DNA of 39,832 nucleotides, from NCBI GenBank assembly GCA_024103195.1, contig JAGFIW010000095.1, positions 1 through 39,832 of the forward strand, read 5' to 3'. The translations under genes and the position numbers were made by a program. The DNA is from Saprospiraceae bacterium. GTDB lineage: Bacteria; Bacteroidota; Bacteroidia; Chitinophagales; Saprospiraceae. Numbering within the stretch: position 1 is the first letter of the stretch; every line of letters begins with the position of its first letter. Under the pieces are notes generated by a model, which searched no databases, was not told the DNA's origin, and saw nothing but the letters and a program-made list of their open reading frames with translations. Shown here one piece after another: positions 18,900-26,022 of the stretch.

Positions 18900-19583
18900 A
18901 TGTCCATGATTGTGACGACCGACCTGAGCAGGACTTACAACCCCGACACCATCCCGGTGCATGCGTTGCGGGGGGTGACGTTGACGATAGGGTCGGGGGA
19001 GTTTACGGCCATCGTGGGTCCGTCGGGTTCCGGCAAGACCACCCTGCTCAATCTGATTGGCGGGTTGGACACGCCGTCGGGTGGCCGGGTATTGGTGGGG
19101 GGTACGGACATGAGCCGGTTGAGCGGGAATGCGCTGATTGACTTTCGGAAAAACCACATCGGGTTTGTGTTCCAGAGCTACAATCTGATCCCGGTATTGA
19201 CGGCCTACGAAAATGCCGAGTTTGTGATGTTGTTGCAGGGTCGTCCGGAGAAGGAGCGCCGGGAGCGTGTGCGGGCCTTGCTGGCTGCGGTTGGCCTGGA
19301 GGCGCATATGGACCGGCGGCCTTCGCAATTGTCGGGGGGCCAGCAGCAGCGGGTGGCGGTGGCGCGGGCGTTGGCGCCGCGGCCGGATTTCATTCTGGCG
19401 GATGAGCCGACGGCCAATCTGGACTCTCATTCGGCCGAGAACCTGCTCGACATGATGGCTAGATTGAACGGGGAGGAGGGGACGACCTTTTTGTTTTCGA
19501 CGCACGACCAGCGGGTGATAGACCGGGCGCGGCGGGTCATTACGCTGGTGGACGGTGAGGTCGCGGAGGATGTCAGGAGATAG
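18900..19583 (+). CDS. ABC transporter ATP-binding protein, LolD/MacB type
   Basis: A 227-aa nucleotide-binding subunit. Walker A is [12 protein letters not shown], the Q-loop is in [10 protein letters not shown], the signature is [15 protein letters not shown], Walker B is [13 protein letters not shown] and the switch His is in LFSTHDQRV, so all catalytic motifs are intact. Length and the SYNLIP region are typical of the LolD/MacB/FtsE-like group that drives FtsX-type permeases. It is the last gene of the four-gene operon starting at 15686. The start ATG at 18900 lies 4 bp after the preceding stop; a second Met two codons later is an alternative. It acts at the cytoplasmic face of the inner membrane. 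Confidence 0.95.
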   Translation: MSMIVTTDLSRTYNPDTIPVHALRGVTLTIGSGEFTAIVGPSGSGKTTLLNLIGGLDTPSGGRVLVGGTDMSRLSGNALIDFRKNHIGFVFQSYNLIPVLTAYENAEFVMLLQGRPEKERRERVRALLAAVGLEAHMDRRPSQLSGGQQQRVAVARALAPRPDFILADEPTANLDSHSAENLLDMMARLNGEEGTTFLFSTHDQRVIDRARRVITLVDGEVAEDVRR

Positions 19584-19667
19584 GGGGGTGACCGGGAGAA
19601 AGAATGGGTGGCCCGTTGGACGAGTAATAATCTGGTAGTAGGGAATTCAGGTCCGATAGGGCTTTGC

Positions 19668-19732
19668 CTTTATACCCGATAGGGGACAATTGAAGATATG
19701 TTGTATTGTTAAATACCCGAAAGGGTATAAAG
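19668..19732. promoter_or_regulatory. Paired TATACCC/GGGTATA operator-like palindromes without an attached regulator
   Basis: CTTTATACCC (19668-19677) and GGGTATAAAG (19723-19732) are a perfect 10-bp inverted repeat. The right arm is also part of a local palindrome TACCCGAAAGGGTA (19714-19727), and the left arm runs into a similar half-site TACCCGATAGGGG. The AT-rich spacer has promoter-like character. The layout resembles paired operators of small HTH autorepressors (for example toxin-antitoxin promoters), but no such gene lies on either side. The rest of 19584-19875 holds nothing else recognisable; acting as a terminator for the ABC operon is an alternative. Confidence 0.4.
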
Positions 19733-19875
19733 ACAAGCGCAAATATCTGTGGGATCCCTCCCTGGCGATGTTCGATTTCCGGCACGGGCATGGTCCGCCA
19801 TTCGGCAATCCCCCTATGGAACCCGGGTCATCCCGTCTCTATGGAGCTCCGCCTTCCGGGGCCTGATGGAAGCGT

Positions 19876-20568
19876 TTAGCTCACCACCTTGAAATTGAAG
19901 GCGCCGTTTTGGGTGGCGCCCCAGATGCGCAGCCAGATGGGCAGTACGGCTTCCGTTCCCCGGGCGGAGGTAATGTCCCCGAGATCCAGGATGTTGTCGT
20001 CCTTCCATCCGAATTCACGCAGCCAGGACTTTACCCGGGATTTGGCATCGGCGTCATTTCCGCAGATGAAGGCCGTGTGGTCGCCCTGGCCGATCATGCC
20101 CGGGTTGACCATCAAGCCCGCCCACATGGTATTCAGGGTTTTCACCACTTTCACGCCGGGGAAGGCTTTCTGGATCTCTTCCGCCAGGGAGGTGGTATTG
20201 GAAAATTCGGGCAGCAGGCAAGGAGGCATTCCGTGGCTGAAATCCAGGGGGTTGGCGATGTCCACCAGGATTTTCCCGTTGAGGTTGTTGGCGCCGGCCA
20301 AGGTCAAGGCGTTGATGCTGTTGGCGCCCTGGGTCACATTCAGGACCAGTTCGCCAAAGGCCGCCGCCTCGGCGAAAGTCCCCAATCGGATGTCTTTGTT
20401 GGCGGCATGCCACGCCGCAAAGGGAGGATTGCCGTACCCGTCTTTGGCCTGACCGGCCAATTTTTCCGCTACATTTCTCGTCCCCATCATGACTTCATGA
20501 CCCAGGGCAACAAGCCGGGTAGCAAATGTCTGTCCGACGGAACCCGTTCCGATAATGCCGATTTTCAT
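19876..20568 (-). CDS. NADP-binding F420-reductase-like oxidoreductase
   Basis: A 230-aa cytoplasmic protein of the NADP oxidoreductase, coenzyme F420-dependent family. The N-terminal Rossmann motif GIIGTGSVGQTFATRL (residues 4-19) is followed by MMGTRNVAEK, where the conserved TR after the second strand favours NADP over NAD. LVLNVTQGANS, ILVDIANPLDF and VVKTLNTMWAGLMVNP are typical of the bacterial members, which often act without F420. The C-terminal part (GWKDDNILDLGDITSARGTE) is the family's substrate-side domain. Length is normal. The true substrate is unknown, and F420 use is unlikely in Bacteroidota. It lies 152 bp downstream of the SRA-HNH gene on the same strand but with its own candidate promoter, so a functional link is not implied. 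Confidence 0.85.
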   Translation of the reverse strand: MKIGIIGTGSVGQTFATRLVALGHEVMMGTRNVAEKLAGQAKDGYGNPPFAAWHAANKDIRLGTFAEAAAFGELVLNVTQGANSINALTLAGANNLNGKILVDIANPLDFSHGMPPCLLPEFSNTTSLAEEIQKAFPGVKVVKTLNTMWAGLMVNPGMIGQGDHTAFICGNDADAKSRVKSWLREFGWKDDNILDLGDITSARGTEAVLPIWLRIWGATQNGAFNFKVVS

Positions 20569-20606
20569 GACCCTCGTATTTGTTTGGTGATGTAAGTGGT
20601 TGGCGA

Positions 20607-20614
20607 TAAAGATA
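20607..20614 (-). promoter_or_regulatory. Candidate -7 box (TATCTTTA) for the NADP-binding protein gene
   Basis: TATCTTTA on the minus strand differs by one base from the TAnnTTTG consensus and lies 38 nt before the start codon. No clear -33 element was found at the expected distance. Confidence 0.3.
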
Positions 20615-20720
20615 CATCCGGTTTTCCGTAAATGGCCGGTTCATAAGCGGGAAATGCCGGGATGTTCCCGTGTTTTGATTATTTCGGTCATACTTGACCA
20701 CCTAGGTTCCCTGGCCTTTT

Positions 20721-21635
20721 TCATGGTTGCTGCCCAGAACGGGCATTCCACGCCTCGAACGTCGATCTGTGTTTTTCCAGGTAGTCGAAATTGGAGGGAC
20801 TCAGATTGCGGATCCGTTCATGGCCGGTAACGCCGATTTTCAGGAAGGCCTGGGGCTGTATGGCATCTGTCAGGATGATTTTTCCGGAATTTTCGAAACT
20901 GATCAGATGGCGGTCGAAAAGAGCATCGTAGGCAGGAGACAAAAGGATACCGTTGTGAACATCCAGTCGCTGGTTGTAGTCGGCTTTAGCCCAAGGCACG
21001 ATATGTGAAGCGATCAGCACGTCCAGTTTGTCAAATCCTGTGACGGCGCATTTGTACTCCCAGCGGTGCAGGATCCGTTTTCGGTAGGCGCCTTGACCAA
21101 CCCGTGAAGTCACCAGGCCTCTTCTTTCTGTTGCGTTGGGGTAAAGATAATCCTGATCGACACCTGTGTCGCTTGTTGCGGCTGCTGACTGGAGTGCGTC
21201 CGGGGATACCGGCAGGTGAAATCCTTTCCTGAGGAAGAAGAATTTTATCCCTTGCCTCAGATGGCCGGCCGTATCGTGGGTCTCGAAATAGTCGGCATCT
21301 ATGTATTCCACCTCACTAATGAACCGCACGAAACCCCGATTTTCTTGCTGGAAAAGGAAAACTCTCTTGCCGTGAAGGAGATGATCCCGGAGCGCCAGGT
21401 TGCCTCTGGTGAATGTCATGTCCCCTGTCTGACCTTCTCCCGTATAGGTGAACACATAATTGTTGTCCCAGCCATCCTGGTAACCGTGCTGATGGCCTGT
21501 CTTGCCCGTGAAAATGAAAATGTAGGGGTGGGATGCCGAAGGACAAATGCCGCCTTGCCAATTGCCGCCATAAACGGCATGGATATCCGCTCTCCGGTGG
21601 TAAATATGGTCGGGTATGAACGGGCTTTGGTCCAC
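20721..21635 (-). CDS. SRA-like/HNH modification-dependent (type IV) restriction endonuclease
   Basis: A 304-aa two-domain nuclease. Residues 8-135 match the SRA-like domain of ScoMcrA-type enzymes: YHRRADIHAVYGGNWQGGI, FIFTGKTGHQHGYQDGWDNN, FTYTGEGQTGDMTFTRGN and VRFISEVEY are that family's conserved blocks. This domain flips out or reads modified bases. After a linker (about 140-175), residues 176-300 form an HNH domain: CAVTG (196-200), ASHIVPWAKAD with His 211, VHNGILLSPAYDALFD with Asn 228, ending in the helix NFDYLEKHRSTFEAWN. The likely role is cutting incoming DNA with modified cytosine or phosphorothioate. The start is a GTG, because an in-frame stop lies two codons upstream and no earlier ATG exists. 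A transposon-derived repeat begins 15 bp upstream and may have replaced the native promoter. It marks the edge of the AT-rich defence island. Confidence 0.88.
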   Translation of the reverse strand: MDQSPFIPDHIYHRRADIHAVYGGNWQGGICPSASHPYIFIFTGKTGHQHGYQDGWDNNYVFTYTGEGQTGDMTFTRGNLALRDHLLHGKRVFLFQQENRGFVRFISEVEYIDADYFETHDTAGHLRQGIKFFFLRKGFHLPVSPDALQSAAATSDTGVDQDYLYPNATERRGLVTSRVGQGAYRKRILHRWEYKCAVTGFDKLDVLIASHIVPWAKADYNQRLDVHNGILLSPAYDALFDRHLISFENSGKIILTDAIQPQAFLKIGVTGHERIRNLSPSNFDYLEKHRSTFEAWNARSGQQP

Positions 21636-21650
21636 TTCGGGTTATGTCAT

Positions 21651-21765
21651 TGAGAGCAAGTCAATAAGTGTGCCGTAGGTTGATATCACAAGGTACGCTT
21701 ACTATGAGTCAATGTTTTGCTGGTTAAAGTAATCAAACCCTGACACACTTTATGAAACAGGCTCC
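21651..21765. mobile_element. Short deletion derivative (MITE-like) of the IS256-family element
   Basis: The right part (from GGTACGCTT at 21692 through GTAATCAAACCCTGACACAC and TTTATGAAACAG) is nearly identical to the right end of the intact element at 25125-25190, including the sequence just before the transposase start. The left edge has TCAATAAGTGTG (21661-21672), the same string as at the left end of the intact element. The roughly 115-bp unit thus joins the two termini without the transposase. The bases from 21766 to 21927 hold no recognisable gene. Confidence 0.6.
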
Positions 21766-21927
21766 GCCTGCATGAAATCAAACAGACCATTTGCAGAAGA
21801 AATGCGATGTTTGAATTTTTCTCGAGATATGCATTTTATTTTAACAGCATCTAACAGTTAGTGTATTCTACGTGTACCCGCTTAGGTCACATGGCCGCCA
21901 TACACTTAGTTGTGGACAGTCTTATAA

Positions 21928-23826
21928 TTATTTTGAAACCACTATTATTTGTAGCTCAATAATATCTTCCGTTGAAATTTTACTGTAGTATATACCTGTT
22001 GATGCATTGGGTATTTCAACATGTATTGACTCTGGAAGTGATGGATATTTTTTTGATAGAATAGATATTCCAAGTGAGTTAAAGACTTCGAGGACAGCCG
22101 AATTATGATTGCTATTATTTATTATTCTAAATGCACCTGTACTTGGATTGGGCGCAATGATAAAATTGAAGTCCTTTTTCTCCTCATCCTCGGAAGAATT
22201 TATCATATTATCAGATAGGAGTAAGAGTCCACCTGAAGAGGTTCCGATCCATTTATTATTGTCAGAATCAATTAATATATCAGAAATAGCATTGTCGGTT
22301 ATTGGGGAATTTGATTGATTGTATATAGTCCACTGCCCATCCACCAATTTCGCAAGCCCATTTCCGGTTCCAATCCATAATGTACCATTTTCTTCAATCG
22401 CAATGGCATTTATATCAATTTGAGGAAGACCTGAATTCTGAGTAGTATATATATTCCAACTGCCAAAAGGGTCGTCAAAAATGCATAAACCATGGGTCCC
22501 AAGATACTTATTATTATCTTGGTCTATCTCAATTTCATACACCCAATTCGATGTATTTTGAGGTAATTCAGTATTTTGATTATGATAATGAGTCCAGTTA
22601 TTATTTTCGATCTGATATAGTCCACCCGAAAAGCCACAAGCAACCCACATATCACCATTTATATCTCTTTCAATATCAGTGATATTATTACTTATCAAAG
22701 CAGAGTTCGAGATATTAAAATTGCTCCAACTCGTTCCGTTGAAGATATAGATTCCCTCATCATCTGTACCTATCCATTTTCTATCTGTTATATCTATTCC
22801 TAATGTTCTGGGTAAGTAATCATAGGTTCCTATGTTCCCAATATGATCATAGAAACTAAAATTCTCATTTTCGAATTTTGCTAGTCCGTTTACTAATAAT
22901 ATCCACGGGATATTTTCGGAATCAAATTCAATATCATAAACTAAATTTGGAAATGTTCCATAAGGAGGTGCTTGAAACCGTTCCCAACCCGAGGCATTGT
23001 ATTTACTCAAATTCGCTCGCGAAGCAATAAGAACATCATTGTTATTACCTTGTTCAATATCTTTAATCGAATTTGAGCCTATTGAAGAATTTGATAACGA
23101 AAAGGCATTCCACTCTCCGTTTTTAAAAATATTCAATCCTGTATAGGAGACAGAATTAAATTTTGTTCCAATATAAATTGTGTTATCCGAATCTGACTTG
23201 ATACTTAAAATTACATTTCCGGTGATTTTACTGTTTTGAGTTGAATAAGCGATCCATTGATTATTTATAAATCTTGCTAATCCTCCTTCCGTACCCGCCC
23301 AAACACTATTTTCTTTATCCACGTGAATACTAATTACTCTGTTACTAAATAATCCAATATCAAGCATATTATATACCACCCAGTTTAATCCATCAAACAT
23401 ATTTACCCCGCCGCCATAGGTTCCAACCCAAATATTTCCGGCACTATCCTTGTCAATTGATGTTACAAATGAATTGGATAAGTCCGAATTACTACTTGTA
23501 TAAGTGGTAGTCTGACCGTTGGAATAATGACACAAGCCTAGTCCTCCACTTACCCACAAGGAAGAGTTTGAATCTTCATAAATATCGTAAACGGATTCGA
23601 AAAATTGTTGAGATATACAAAGCTCAGCAACATATTCAATTGTAGTACCGTCAAATCTATAAATCTCGCCATTATTCATGCCCAGTAAGCACGTTTCATT
23701 GTATCCCCTTGAAATACGAGCTATTCCTATATTGGCAGGGAGAATGGAGTTATGCTCATCGAAGACTGACCAATCGGTGCCGTCAAATACATGAAGCCCC
23801 TTATTGGCAAATAACAGATAAGAATC
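21928..23826 (-). pseudogene. 5'-truncated two-component-regulator-type propeller protein with T9SS sorting domain
   Basis: The frame encodes many WVGT..GG.... repeats (IWVGTYGGGVNMFDGLNWVVY, SVWAGTEGGLARFINNQWIAY, LWIGTGNGLAKLVDGQWTIY, KWIGTSSGGLLLLSDN), the two-component-regulator propeller type. It ends in a T9SS sorting domain (IIAPNPSTGAFRIINNS ... GIYYSKISTED). Counting from the Met at 23679 gives 583 aa with no signal peptide. Propeller repeats continue in frame upstream of that Met (PDSYLLFANKGLHVFDGTDW, HNSILPANIGIARISRG) up to the left end of the IS256-family element, where a TGA appears. The real N-terminus and signal peptide are therefore missing, removed by the insertion. The 5' part is not found on the other side of the element, so a later rearrangement deleted it. 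A secreted product is not possible without a new start and signal. Confidence 0.8.
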
Positions 23827-23859
23827 GGGAGTATTTCAATAAGTGTGTCACGGGTTTAT
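23827..23859 (+). repeat. Left terminal inverted repeat of the IS256-family element
   Basis: Reads GGGAGTATTTCAATAAGTG then TGTCACGGGTTTAT inward. It pairs with the right end, with mismatches and one extra base (CACGGG against CAGGG). Confidence 0.75.
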
Positions 23860-23924
23860 TCCAAGAGATTTTTTCAGCGAAAAGCCTTCAAATGAAACAG
23901 GCCTTTTCAGCTTAAAAAATCTAT

Positions 23925-25136
23925 TCACACGTCTAATTTAAGACGTTCGTCGTAAAGGATCGACAATTGTGCCAGAATCATGTTCCAGTTGTGGATGGGT
24001 TTTTGCCACTTACCGGTAACATCGGATTGAACGAGGTACAACAGTTTCATCAGTGCGCTATCAGAGGTGAAGGACCCTTTGGTCTTGGTCACTTTCCTGA
24101 GCTGTCTGTGGAACGCCTCGATGGCATTGGTCGTGTAGATAACCTTGCGGATTTCCACCCTGTACTGAAAGAAGAGGCTCAACTGATCCCAATTGCGCCT
24201 CCAGGACTGGATGACTTTGGGATACTTGGCGCCCCATTTTTGATCCAACCGGTTGAGGGCATGCTCGGCTTTTTCCTTGGTCGAAGCCTCATAAACGGAC
24301 TTCAGATCCGTAATGAACTCTTTACTGTCTTTATAGCTGAGATACTTCTTGGAGTTACGAATCTGATGAATAATGCAGAGCTGTACATCAGTTTTCGGGA
24401 ATATGGCTTGGATGGCCTCCACAAAACCGGTAAGATTATCCACACATGCGATCAGGATATCCGTCAGGCCTCTGTTTTGTAAGTCTGTAAGGACTTGCAT
24501 CCAGAATTTTGAGGACTCTGCGGCTCCAATATAGAGACCCAGCAGATCCCTGTAGCCTTCCTGATTAACGCCAATGATACAATACACAGCCTTGGTGACC
24601 ACTCGCCCTTCTTCGCGTACTTTATAATGGATGGCATCCATAAATACAAAGGGATAGACGCTCTCCAGAGGCCTCGTACGCCATTCTTCGATCAATGGCA
24701 ACACTTTATCCGTGATTCTTGAGATGGTTGCCGGGCTAATCTCAACATCATACATCTCCTCCATAAAGTCCCGTATATCACTGTAGGAGTTCCCTCGTGC
24801 ATAGAGGGCAAAGATTTGTCGCTCGATATCCGAAGGAAGCTGCCTTTGGCGCTTTGCCAGGATCTTAGGGTCGAAACTTCCGGCTCTGTCACGAGGAGTC
24901 TCAATATCCACCGGACCGTGCGTAGTCTTTACCGTCTTCTTTCCTTTACCGTTTTTGCGATTCGGAAGCTCGTCGGCATCAATGTGGGTTTCCAATTCAC
25001 CCTCCAAAGCCTCTTCCAAGAAAGTCTTGATGAGAGGTGTGAAGGCTCCTTCAGTGCCCAAAAGGCCTTTCCCAGCCTTCAATCGCTCCATGGCCTCTTT
25101 CTTAAAGGCTTCAAAATCAAAAGGTACGCTTTCCAT
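23925..25136 (-). CDS. IS256-family (Mutator-type) transposase
   Basis: A 403-aa transposase of full family length. The DDE catalytic residues are in place: Asp 167 in FVFMDAIHYKVR, Asp 233 in ACVDNLTGF and Glu 340 in TTNAIEAFHRQLRKVTKTKG, with the family's C..H (CIIHQIRNS, about 254-257) between them. The N-terminal half has the usual DNA-binding region (GPVDIETPRDRAGSFDPKIL, DIERQIFALYARGNSYSDI). No frameshift or stop is seen, so the element could be mobile. The ATG at 25136 is followed at once by family-typical sequence. It is AT-rich, like the island. The first 15 codons also occur, decayed, in two relic copies at 25630-25832. Confidence 0.97.
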   Translation of the reverse strand: MESVPFDFEAFKKEAMERLKAGKGLLGTEGAFTPLIKTFLEEALEGELETHIDADELPNRKNGKGKKTVKTTHGPVDIETPRDRAGSFDPKILAKRQRQLPSDIERQIFALYARGNSYSDIRDFMEEMYDVEISPATISRITDKVLPLIEEWRTRPLESVYPFVFMDAIHYKVREEGRVVTKAVYCIIGVNQEGYRDLLGLYIGAAESSKFWMQVLTDLQNRGLTDILIACVDNLTGFVEAIQAIFPKTDVQLCIIHQIRNSKKYLSYKDSKEFITDLKSVYEASTKEKAEHALNRLDQKWGAKYPKVIQSWRRNWDQLSLFFQYRVEIRKVIYTTNAIEAFHRQLRKVTKTKGSFTSDSALMKLLYLVQSDVTGKWQKPIHNWNMILAQLSILYDERLKLDV

Positions 25137-25164
25137 GAGTCAATGATTTGATGGTTAAAGTAAT

Positions 25165-25195
25165 CAAACCCTGACACACTTAATGAAACAGTCTC
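25165..25195 (-). repeat. Right terminal inverted repeat of the IS256-family element
   Basis: On the minus strand it reads GAGACTGTTTCATTAAGTG then TGTCAGGGTTTG inward. The same string recurs at 21730-21765, 25590-25627 and 25720-25758. Confidence 0.75.
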
Positions 25196-25582
25196 GGAGT
25201 TCATCGCCCAAAAGTTGGAATTATGGACGCAGGAACAACAAATAGAATTGAAGTTCATCGAGAAGGGCAAGCCCAATCAGAACGGATTTATTGAACGATT
25301 CAATCGGACTTTCCGAGAGGATGTGCTGGATGCCCATGTCTTCGATTCGCCAGCCCAAGCCCAAAAGTTCAGTAACCAATGGATTTGGAGGTACAACAAT
25401 GAACGGCCTCATGAATCCCTGGCCAACTTACCACCTACAACCTTCCTGTTGAAATATGGAAAACTCCATGTCCACCCACAAGGCCAAACCGAGTTTCCCA
25501 CATTCCAACAGGATCATGATGATCACCTGCATTCAATGGAAACCTCTATTTTTGAATGTAGCTAAAAATGGGAAGGCTTCAG
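25196..25582 (+). pseudogene. 3' remnant of an IS3-family transposase (rve integrase domain)
   Basis: Directly after the IS256 right end the frame reads EFIAQKLELWTQEQQIELKF, then GKPNQNGFIERFNRTFREDV and WRYNNERPHESLANLPPTTF, ending at a TAA at 25563-25565. These are the last third of an IS3-family OrfB integrase, with the final DDE Glu in FIERFNR. The 5' two thirds, with the other catalytic residues, and the left end are missing. GCTAAAAATGGGAAGGCTTC (25561-25580) is probably the right terminal repeat of that element. A Met at 25215 could start a 116-aa product, but it could not be functional. Confidence 0.85.
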
Positions 25583-25627
25583 ATGGTAGAAGTAATCAAA
25601 CCCTGACACACTTTATGAAACAGTCTC
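25582..25627. repeat. IS256-family right-end relic 1
   Basis: GTAATCAAACCCTGACACAC and TTTATGAAACAGTCTC repeat the right end of the intact element. The adjoining GATGGTAGA corresponds to its GATGGTTAA. The inner part is lost at the junction with the IS3 remnant. Confidence 0.8.
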
Positions 25628-25629
25628 AA

Positions 25630-25758
25630 CATTCCCAGGATTTCAATCACTTCATGGCCTCCTTCTTAGAGGCTTCAACATCAAAAGGTACGCTTTCCAT
25701 GAGTCAATGATTTGATGGTTAAAGTAATCAAACCCTGACACACTTTATGAAACAGTCT
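25630..25758. repeat. IS256-family right-end relic 2 including decayed transposase start
   Basis: Contains GTACGCTTTCCATGAGTCAA, GTAATCAAACCCTGACACAC and TTTATGAAACAGTCTC, preceded by a minus-strand copy of the transposase N-terminus (MESVPFDVEASKKEAM against MESVPFDFEAFKKEAM). The coding part breaks off after about 20 codons. Confidence 0.8.
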
Positions 25759-25783
25759 CCTTCAACCTACATCAGAAAACGAT

Positions 25784-25832
25784 CATTCCCCGGATTTCAA
25801 TCGCTCAATGGCCTCTTTCTTAAAAACTTCAT
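25784..25832. repeat. IS256-family relic 3 (transposase N-terminal fragment only)
   Basis: GGATTTCAATCGCTCAATGG and CCTCTTTCTTAAAAACTTCA match the early transposase codons on the minus strand. Its prefix CATTCCC.GGATTTCAATC is shared with relic 2 and differs from the intact copy, so relics 2 and 3 come from a related second element. Confidence 0.65.
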
Positions 25833-25856
25833 TTCACCAACAAACCTGTATTCGTC

Positions 25857-26012
25857 CTATTCAAAAATGAAGTAAACGCTTCTTAGTTTGTCAAACAGTT
25901 TAGCCCACTCTCCTTTTAGAATCATCTTTCTCCTCTTTTCCTTATTTTGAAGCTCCTTTGAAATGGCTTTAAAGTAGGATTCAATTGAGTTGTATTGAAT
26001 AATATCTTTCAT
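25857..26012 (-). CDS. Small hypothetical protein (51 aa) at the end of the type I RM operon
   Basis: A frame starting with ATG 10 bp after the hsdM stop and ending with TAG. The product begins MKDIIQYNSIESYFKAISKE and is strongly charged in its middle (LQNKEKRRKMILKGEW), ending LRSVYFIFE. It is predicted helical, with no signal peptide or membrane segment. The tight spacing and same strand make it the probable last gene of the hsdR-hsdS-ATPase-HNH-hsdM transcript. I do not recognise a family. Transposon relic sequence begins about 25 bp after its stop, so a longer original protein cut short by the insertion is possible. Confidence 0.5.
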   Translation of the reverse strand: MKDIIQYNSIESYFKAISKELQNKEKRRKMILKGEWAKLFDKLRSVYFIFE

Positions 26013-26022
26013 TTCAAAAAGC

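Larger units (their letters stand above)
23827..25195 (-). mobile_element. IS256-family insertion sequence, apparently intact
   Basis: A 1.37-kb element with one transposase gene. Its ends are imperfect inverted repeats of about 30 bp sharing TTTCA.TAAGTGTGTCA and GGGTTT. The flanks (ACAGATAAGAATC on the left, GGAGTTCATCGCC on the right) do not form a target-site duplication, which agrees with the truncated genes on both sides: the locus has rearranged since insertion. The exact outer ends are uncertain by several bases. Confidence 0.85.

Noticed and set aside
19573..19791. 72-aa minus-strand frame overlapping the operator-like repeat
   Set aside because: No start signal, no family likeness, and it overlaps the end of the ABC ATPase gene.
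23709..23915. 68-aa plus-strand frame between the propeller remnant and the transposase
   Set aside because: It spans the IS256 left terminal repeat and the complementary strand of the propeller gene; no family likeness.
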